Shown piece by piece: positions 59,529-64,000 of a stretch of 64,000 nt of DNA. Position 1 is the stretch's first letter. Every line of letters starts with the position of its first letter. The notes under the pieces were generated by a model, which made no database searches, was not told the DNA's origin, and was given only the letters and a program-made list of their open reading frames with translations. The stretch comes from an uncultured Lachnospiraceae bacterium (GTDB lineage: Bacteria > Bacillota > Clostridia > Lachnospirales > Lachnospiraceae): NCBI GenBank assembly GCA_905209075.1, contig CAJLRL010000009.1, forward strand, positions 1 to 64,000. Reading direction: 5' to 3'. A program made the translations under genes and the position numbers.

Positions 59529-60539
59529 CTATTTCACAGTCCCTGGAGAAAAAGTTGTAAGTTCTCCAGGATCGGATGTCGGAGTGGAATAAAATGTGCC
59601 ATTGAAAAAATCTTTAAAATATATATTGTAAGATGTAATACTTATATTACTGTATTCGCCTTTGGCAATTTCTTTAAATCCGGTACCATCATTTTTTATA
59701 ACGCAAAGTGCCGGATCATCGCCGCTTCGCTGATAATATATGTAGCTGCCATATACACTATATAATTCGATATTTCCTTCTGTCAATGTCACAGGCGTTG
59801 AACTGTTTAAACTGGTATGTACTATGGCATTGTCCTGACTTACATCCATATAGTATATATCGTTGTTTTCTGTTACGATCGGTTTATAGCAGCTGCAGTC
59901 GTAATACAAAGAACTTGTATCTGTTTTTGTATCAAATTGGTATAATTTTCCGTCATCCGGACTGTTATAATAAAAATATTGTCCATTGGAATTACATGTA
60001 AAGGCATAACCGCCCATCAGTTTTTCTTTTTCGGAACCATCTATCTTTACTTTGTAGAGTTCTGTTGATGCATCCGTGCTGTCATAATGGAGATAATAAA
60101 TATAGTTGCCTATCAAAGAGGCATATATGCATGGGTCAGGATCAAGAATAGTTATTTTGCCGCCATCTCTTGATATACGGCACAGGCTGTTTTTGTCAAA
60201 AGAAAAAACAGCATATTTATCATTGTTGCCGGAATTACTTCTGACGTAATATACATAATTCGAATCTGCATTGATATACTTTACATTATCGTCGCTTAGT
60301 TTTTTTAGTTTTGTGCCGGAGCTGTCCATTGAGTAAAGCCTGCCTCCGTCATCCGCATTTGAAAAAAATATGGTTCCGCCGTTTTCGCAGAACAAGCCTT
60401 CGTTATACAGATTTCCGGAAAGATTACCATTCACATATGAATCGTTGAACCTGGTCCGGTTATAAAATTTAAGATAAAGTATTAATGAAATTGCAAGTAT
60501 GATGACGATTGCAATGATCAGTTTTGTTTTTCTTTTCAT
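59529..60539 (-). CDS. DUF5050-type beta-propeller protein, membrane-anchored
   Basis: A 336-residue protein with an N-terminal membrane anchor (KLIIAIVIILAISLILYLKF). The remainder is a series of about 40-residue strands with Y-I-Y-Y or Y-V-Y-Y motifs (SNYVYYVRS, GNYIYYLHYD, GQYFYYNSP, GSYIYYQRSG) and 'R-I-S-R-D-G-G'-type turns, as in DUF5050 propellers. ATG 60539 follows GGAGGG on the minus strand; a longer frame upstream has no site. It is probably extracellular, binding an unknown ligand. It is convergent to the MITE-bearing gene and divergent from pheA. Confidence 0.82.
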   Translation of the reverse strand: MKRKTKLIIAIVIILAISLILYLKFYNRTRFNDSYVNGNLSGNLYNEGLFCENGGTIFFSNADDGGRLYSMDSSGTKLKKLSDDNVKYINADSNYVYYVRSNSGNNDKYAVFSFDKNSLCRISRDGGKITILDPDPCIYASLIGNYIYYLHYDSTDASTELYKVKIDGSEKEKLMGGYAFTCNSNGQYFYYNSPDDGKLYQFDTKTDTSSLYYDCSCYKPIVTENNDIYYMDVSQDNAIVHTSLNSSTPVTLTEGNIELYSVYGSYIYYQRSGDDPALCVIKNDGTGFKEIAKGEYSNISITSYNIYFKDFFNGTFYSTPTSDPGELTTFSPGTVK

Positions 60540-60657
60540 AATACATACCCTCCATATAAAACAATTATAACTATTAGGGCGAAATCTTTCAAGGTTTGCT
60601 TGCCTTTCATTTGGGTTTGTAATATTATTTTTATATAAAAAAATTATGGGAGTGGAC

Positions 60658-61788
60658 ATGGAAGATTTATTAGAATTACGAAAAAATATTGATATTATAG
60701 ATAATGAAATAGTAGAGCTTTATGAGCGGAGAATGAAAATATCGGAGCAGGTCGCCAAGTACAAAATAGCTACAGGCAAAAAAGTATTTGATAAAAGCCG
60801 TGAGGACAGCAAATTGGAGACATTATCTCAAAAGGCTTCCGGGGAATTTACCCGTCATGGGATATTAGAACTTTTTGAACAGATAATGGCTATGAGCCGT
60901 AAAAAACAATATCAGCTGCTGACCGAGCATGGAATCTGCGAAAAAGAAGATTTTGAGAGTGTTGATGACATTGATTTTACAAACGCAAGAGTTGTTTTCC
61001 AGGGAGTTGAGGGAGCATATTCCCAGCTTGCAATGAAAGAATATTTTGGTGATAAATGCGATTCGTATAATGTTGAGACATGGAAAGATGCCATGGAAGA
61101 CATAAAAAACAATAAAGCGGATTTTGCAGTGCTTCCTATAGAAAATTCATCGGCAGGAATTGTTTCGGAAAATTATGATCTTCTTGTCGAATATGATAAT
61201 TATATTGTGGGAGAACAGATAATAAAGATAGACCATAGTCTCCTTGGAGTTCCGGGGGCCGGACTTTCTGATATAAAAACAGTATATTCGCATCCGCAGG
61301 CTCTTATGCAGTGTTCTGAATATCTTGAAAATAACAGACAATGGAACAAAATCTCTTTAAAAAACACTGCTGTTTCAGCAAAAAAAGTTAAGGATGACAA
61401 TGATATATCAAAAGCTGCAATAGCAAGCCATATTTCGGCCGATATATATGGACTTGAGGTTTTAGATGAATGCATCCAGAATAATAAGAATAATTTCACA
61501 AGATTTATAATTGTATCAGGCAGAAAAATATGCAGGAAAGATTCGGGAAGAATAAGCATATGCTTTGAAATTCCACATAAGAGTGGTTCACTTTACCATA
61601 TGCTTTCCCACTTTATATATAATGGCGTAAACATGACAAACATACAATCCCGTCCTATTCAGGGAAGAAACTGGGAATATAGATTTTTTATTGATTTTGA
61701 GGGAAAATTTACAGACGATGCAGTTCAGAACGCATTGCGCGGCTTAAAAGAGGAAACAATTGCATTAAAAATTCTTGGCACATATTAA
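60658..61788 (+). CDS. pheA: Bifunctional chorismate mutase / prephenate dehydratase
   Basis: A 376-residue enzyme carrying chorismate to phenylpyruvate. Residues 1-85 are an AroQ chorismate mutase (ELRKNIDIIDNEIVELYERR); about 110-285 the prephenate dehydratase (VVFQGVEGAYSQLAMKEYFG; NFTRFIIVSG holds the T-R-F motif); about 295-376 an ACT domain with ESRP-like IQSRPIQGRNWEYRF for phenylalanine feedback. ATG 60658 follows GGGAGTGG; an in-frame ATG at 60646 has none. With aroA and tyrA it completes several steps of aromatic synthesis, though unlinked to them. ppx follows 15 nt later. Confidence 0.95.
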   Translation: MEDLLELRKNIDIIDNEIVELYERRMKISEQVAKYKIATGKKVFDKSREDSKLETLSQKASGEFTRHGILELFEQIMAMSRKKQYQLLTEHGICEKEDFESVDDIDFTNARVVFQGVEGAYSQLAMKEYFGDKCDSYNVETWKDAMEDIKNNKADFAVLPIENSSAGIVSENYDLLVEYDNYIVGEQIIKIDHSLLGVPGAGLSDIKTVYSHPQALMQCSEYLENNRQWNKISLKNTAVSAKKVKDDNDISKAAIASHISADIYGLEVLDECIQNNKNNFTRFIIVSGRKICRKDSGRISICFEIPHKSGSLYHMLSHFIYNGVNMTNIQSRPIQGRNWEYRFFIDFEGKFTDDAVQNALRGLKEETIALKILGTY

Positions 61789-61803
61789 AGGCAGGTGGAC
61801 AAA

Positions 61804-63339
61804 ATGACAATTAAAACTTTTGCTTCAATCTATATAGGGTCTTTTGAAGTTTCAATGAAAATTTTTGAGCTTTCTTCAAAAAAATCTATCCGTACAATAG
61901 ACAATGTAGATGCAAGACTGGATCTGGGAAAAGATTCATTCGTAAACAGAAATCTAGGATATGAGATAGTTGATCAGCTGTGTGATATCCTTTCACAGTT
62001 TAAGGAAATCATGCAGGGGTATAAGGTTGATGATTACGAAATATATACATCTTCGGTATTAAGAGATAGTTCTAATGCACTTTTTGTTCTGGATCAGATA
62101 CACTTAAGGACAGGATTTACTGTAAATGTGATAAGCAATTCAGAACACCGGTTCCTAAGCTATAAGTCGGTTGCAGGGCAGGCAAGATTTGAAGGAATAG
62201 TAAGTCATCATGCGGCTGTTATAGATGTTGGCGGAGTGGGAATACAGATAACTATTTTTAAAGATGGACATATTGTTACCACACAACATATGGATATAGG
62301 AACTATAAGGCTGTATGAGCTTTTGCATAAGCCGGGTCTTACAGAAAAAGCATACCGTAATCAGATTGAAGAATACATAAATAAAAAACTTGAAGTGTTC
62401 AGGGCATTGTATCTTGATGCAGAATTGGATTATATAATATTTATGAATGATTATGGAATCAATTTTATAAATGGAATGGAGTTAGAGGCTAAGGGAGATA
62501 ACCTCATAAAAACAGAGAAATTTGTTAAATATCTTGTCAAGCTTTCAAAAAATGCCAAAGAAGATATAATTGACGAGTTAAATCTCACAAATGATAAGTC
62601 AAATCTTATAATTCCGTCAATAATACTCTTTAAAGCACTTGCCACAAAGCTTACGGCAAAGGAAGTATGGATACCGGGAGTAAATGTAAATGATGGAATA
62701 GCTTTTGATTATGCAGACAGAAATAAACTGTTAAAGGGCTTTCATAATTTTGATGAAGATGTTATTACAGCGGCACTTGCAATGTCAGAGCACTACAACA
62801 GTTATTCTACGCACATAGAAGCACTTACAAAGCTGACTGTCCAGGTGTTTGATGCAATAAAAAGAACACATGGGCTCGGAAGCAGACAGCGGCTGCTTCT
62901 TCAGGTAGCAACAATACTTCATGATTGCGGAAAATTTGTCAGCCTTTCAAACAGCGCAGAATCAGCCTACAATATAATCATGTCATCGGAGATAATAGGG
63001 CTTACGCATTTAGAAAGACAGATAGTAGCTCTTACGGTATTATTTAACAGTATTCCTTTATGTGACTATGGTGAGCTTGATGTGGATATTACAAAGGAGG
63101 ATTATCTTACAGCTGTCAAGCTTTCGGCAATACTAAGACTTTCAAATGCGCTTGACCAGAGCCACAAACAGAAATTCAAAAATATTAAGATTTCACTGCG
63201 GGAAAAGAAAATGATCATATCTGTAGAATCATTTGAGGATATATCTTTGGAACAGACGTTATTTGCATCGAAGACATCATATTTTGAGAATGTGTTCAGC
63301 ATCAAGCCGGTATTAAGAGAAAAGAAAGTTATGATGTAG
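61804..63339 (+). CDS. ppx: Ppx/GppA-family exopolyphosphatase with HD-like C-terminus
   Basis: A 511-residue protein of the actin-like ATPase fold. The N-terminal domain includes ASIYIGSFEVSMKIFEL, VLRDSSNALFVLDQI and the phosphate-binding AAVIDVGGVGIQI. The C-terminal half has HD-type ILHDCGKFVSL and TVLFNSIPLCDYGEL. The E. coli-like G-S-N-S loop reads IGSFE, somewhat divergent. It likely removes phosphate from polyphosphate or pppGpp. Placement 9 bp before ppk1 supports polyphosphate turnover. ATG 61804 follows GGTGG; GTG 61795 is an alternative start. Confidence 0.88.
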   Translation: MTIKTFASIYIGSFEVSMKIFELSSKKSIRTIDNVDARLDLGKDSFVNRNLGYEIVDQLCDILSQFKEIMQGYKVDDYEIYTSSVLRDSSNALFVLDQIHLRTGFTVNVISNSEHRFLSYKSVAGQARFEGIVSHHAAVIDVGGVGIQITIFKDGHIVTTQHMDIGTIRLYELLHKPGLTEKAYRNQIEEYINKKLEVFRALYLDAELDYIIFMNDYGINFINGMELEAKGDNLIKTEKFVKYLVKLSKNAKEDIIDELNLTNDKSNLIIPSIILFKALATKLTAKEVWIPGVNVNDGIAFDYADRNKLLKGFHNFDEDVITAALAMSEHYNSYSTHIEALTKLTVQVFDAIKRTHGLGSRQRLLLQVATILHDCGKFVSLSNSAESAYNIIMSSEIIGLTHLERQIVALTVLFNSIPLCDYGELDVDITKEDYLTAVKLSAILRLSNALDQSHKQKFKNIKISLREKKMIISVESFEDISLEQTLFASKTSYFENVFSIKPVLREKKVMM

Positions 63340-63348
63340 GGAGGAAAT

Positions 63349-64000
63349 ATGGACAAAAAAGATTATAAAAATCCAATATATTACGACAACAGAGAATTAA
63401 GCTGGATCAAATTTGACAAGAGAGTTCTCGAGGAGGCAAGGGATAAGAATATTCCTTTGCTGGAGAGACTTAAATTTCTGAGCATAACATCATCAAATCT
63501 CGATGAATTTTTTATGGTAAGAGTTGCCTCATTAAAAGATATGGTCCACGCTAAATATAAAAAATGTGACATAGCAGGGATGACGGCAAAGGAACAGCTT
63601 GAAGCGATAAACATACAGGCAAAGGGACTTGTTGAATGTCAGTATAACACATATAACAGATCGCTTCTTCCTATGTTAAACAAAGAAGGGATATATATTT
63701 ACAACAAGCATGAGGAACTGAATGAAGAACAGAAAAAATATGTAGATAAATATTTTGAAGAATCAGTATACCCTGTGCTTACACCTATGGCTGTTGATGC
63801 CTCAAGACCATTTCCACTGATCAGAAATAAAACATTGAATATAGCAGCGCTTCTCAGCGGAAAACAGACAAATAAAGAGATAATGTTTGCCACGGTACAG
63901 GTGCCTGGAGTATTATCAAGGCTTGTGCCTATTCCGGGTGAAGAGAATACAACCTGTTTTATACTTCTTGAGCAGATAATAGAGAGAAATATTCAAAAGC
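63349..64000 (+). CDS. ppk1: Polyphosphate kinase 1, N-terminal part (cut by window end)
   Basis: 217 codons are open and run off the right edge. The N-terminus YYDNRELSWIKFDKRVLEEA and FLSITSSNLDEFFMVRVAS are characteristic of PPK1, which reversibly makes polyphosphate from ATP. The visible part covers the N domain and the beginning of the head domain; the catalytic His lies beyond the window. GGGAGG is 5 nt before ATG. It begins 9 nt after ppx, forming a ppx-ppk1 unit. Confidence 0.93.
   Translation, partial: MDKKDYKNPIYYDNRELSWIKFDKRVLEEARDKNIPLLERLKFLSITSSNLDEFFMVRVASLKDMVHAKYKKCDIAGMTAKEQLEAINIQAKGLVECQYNTYNRSLLPMLNKEGIYIYNKHEELNEEQKKYVDKYFEESVYPVLTPMAVDASRPFPLIRNKTLNIAALLSGKQTNKEIMFATVQVPGVLSRLVPIPGEENTTCFILLEQIIERNIQK

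Overview
The window is about 64 kb of AT-rich, densely coding chromosome from a low-GC Gram-positive anaerobe, most probably a member of the Lachnospiraceae (Coprococcus/Butyrivibrio-like). This placement is an inference from protein family content: a Re-citrate synthase-type gene next to an eukaryote-type NADP isocitrate dehydrogenase, a Rex repressor, DUF6062, a second EF-G, and strong GGAGG ribosome binding sites with several TTG/GTG starts. It is mostly housekeeping and biosynthesis. No rRNA, tRNA, CRISPR array, prophage or intact insertion sequence was seen.

Layout. 1-1.7 kb: a possible transposase tail, a terminator, gene-poor AT-rich DNA and a lipoprotein. 1.8-8.3 kb: a two-domain PPK2 polyphosphate kinase, a decapitated ABC ATPase remnant, a LacI regulator with a likely operator, and two GH13 alpha-glucosidases. 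8.5-16.5 kb: PEP carboxykinase, a Gln/Asn-repeat DUF4190 membrane protein, ilvN/ilvH and ilvC, a lipoprotein, leuS and a small membrane protein. 16.5-22.8 kb: DUF6062, a LysR regulator divergent from leuCD, an AP2/HNH-like protein and thrC. 22.9-28.3 kb: a CheY-like receiver with a CheX-like partner, a small membrane protein, a probable 6S RNA, a SpoIID-like protein and an rRNA m5C methyltransferase. 28.4-36.4 kb: a phenylalanine T-box, pheST, queA, a PilZ protein, aroA and tyrA. 36.5-41 kb: the EF-G paralogue, a secreted beta-propeller protein and several small unknown genes, including a Cys-rich spore-coat-like miniprotein. 41-44.5 kb: Re-citrate synthase, GntR regulator and icd, with a palindromic operator on the promoter. 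44.6-49.9 kb: rex, a coiled-coil protein, nnrDE, alr, a MazF toxin without an adjacent antitoxin, and a CorC/HlyC CBS protein. 49.9-59.3 kb: yebC, glgA, tepA-like ClpP, ftsK/spoIIIE, fhs, folD and a zinc-ribbon/TPR membrane protein. 59.3-64 kb: a MITE, a DUF5050 protein, pheA, ppx and the start of ppk1, which is cut by the window end.

How the genes fit together. Branched-chain (ilvN, ilvC, leuCD), threonine (thrC), aromatic (aroA, tyrA, pheA) and glutamate-precursor (Re-citrate synthase, icd) synthesis imply a largely amino-acid-prototrophic fermenter. GH13 enzymes and glgA handle alpha-glucans, pckA handles C4/C3 interconversion, and fhs-folD supplies one-carbon units. Polyphosphate enzymes sit at both ends: PPK2 at 1.8 kb, ppx-ppk1 at 62-64 kb.

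The clearest unexplained structure is at 59302-59463: a 146-bp element with perfect 14-bp terminal inverted repeats and a perfect 8-bp target duplication, inserted exactly at the stop codon of the preceding gene. Partial relatives lie at 10151-10225 and 33391-33430. Other leads are the CheY/CheX-like pair with four N-terminal 29-residue repeats, the AP2/HNH-like protein, the Cys-rich duplicated miniprotein, and operator candidates for Rex, GntR and LacI regulators.
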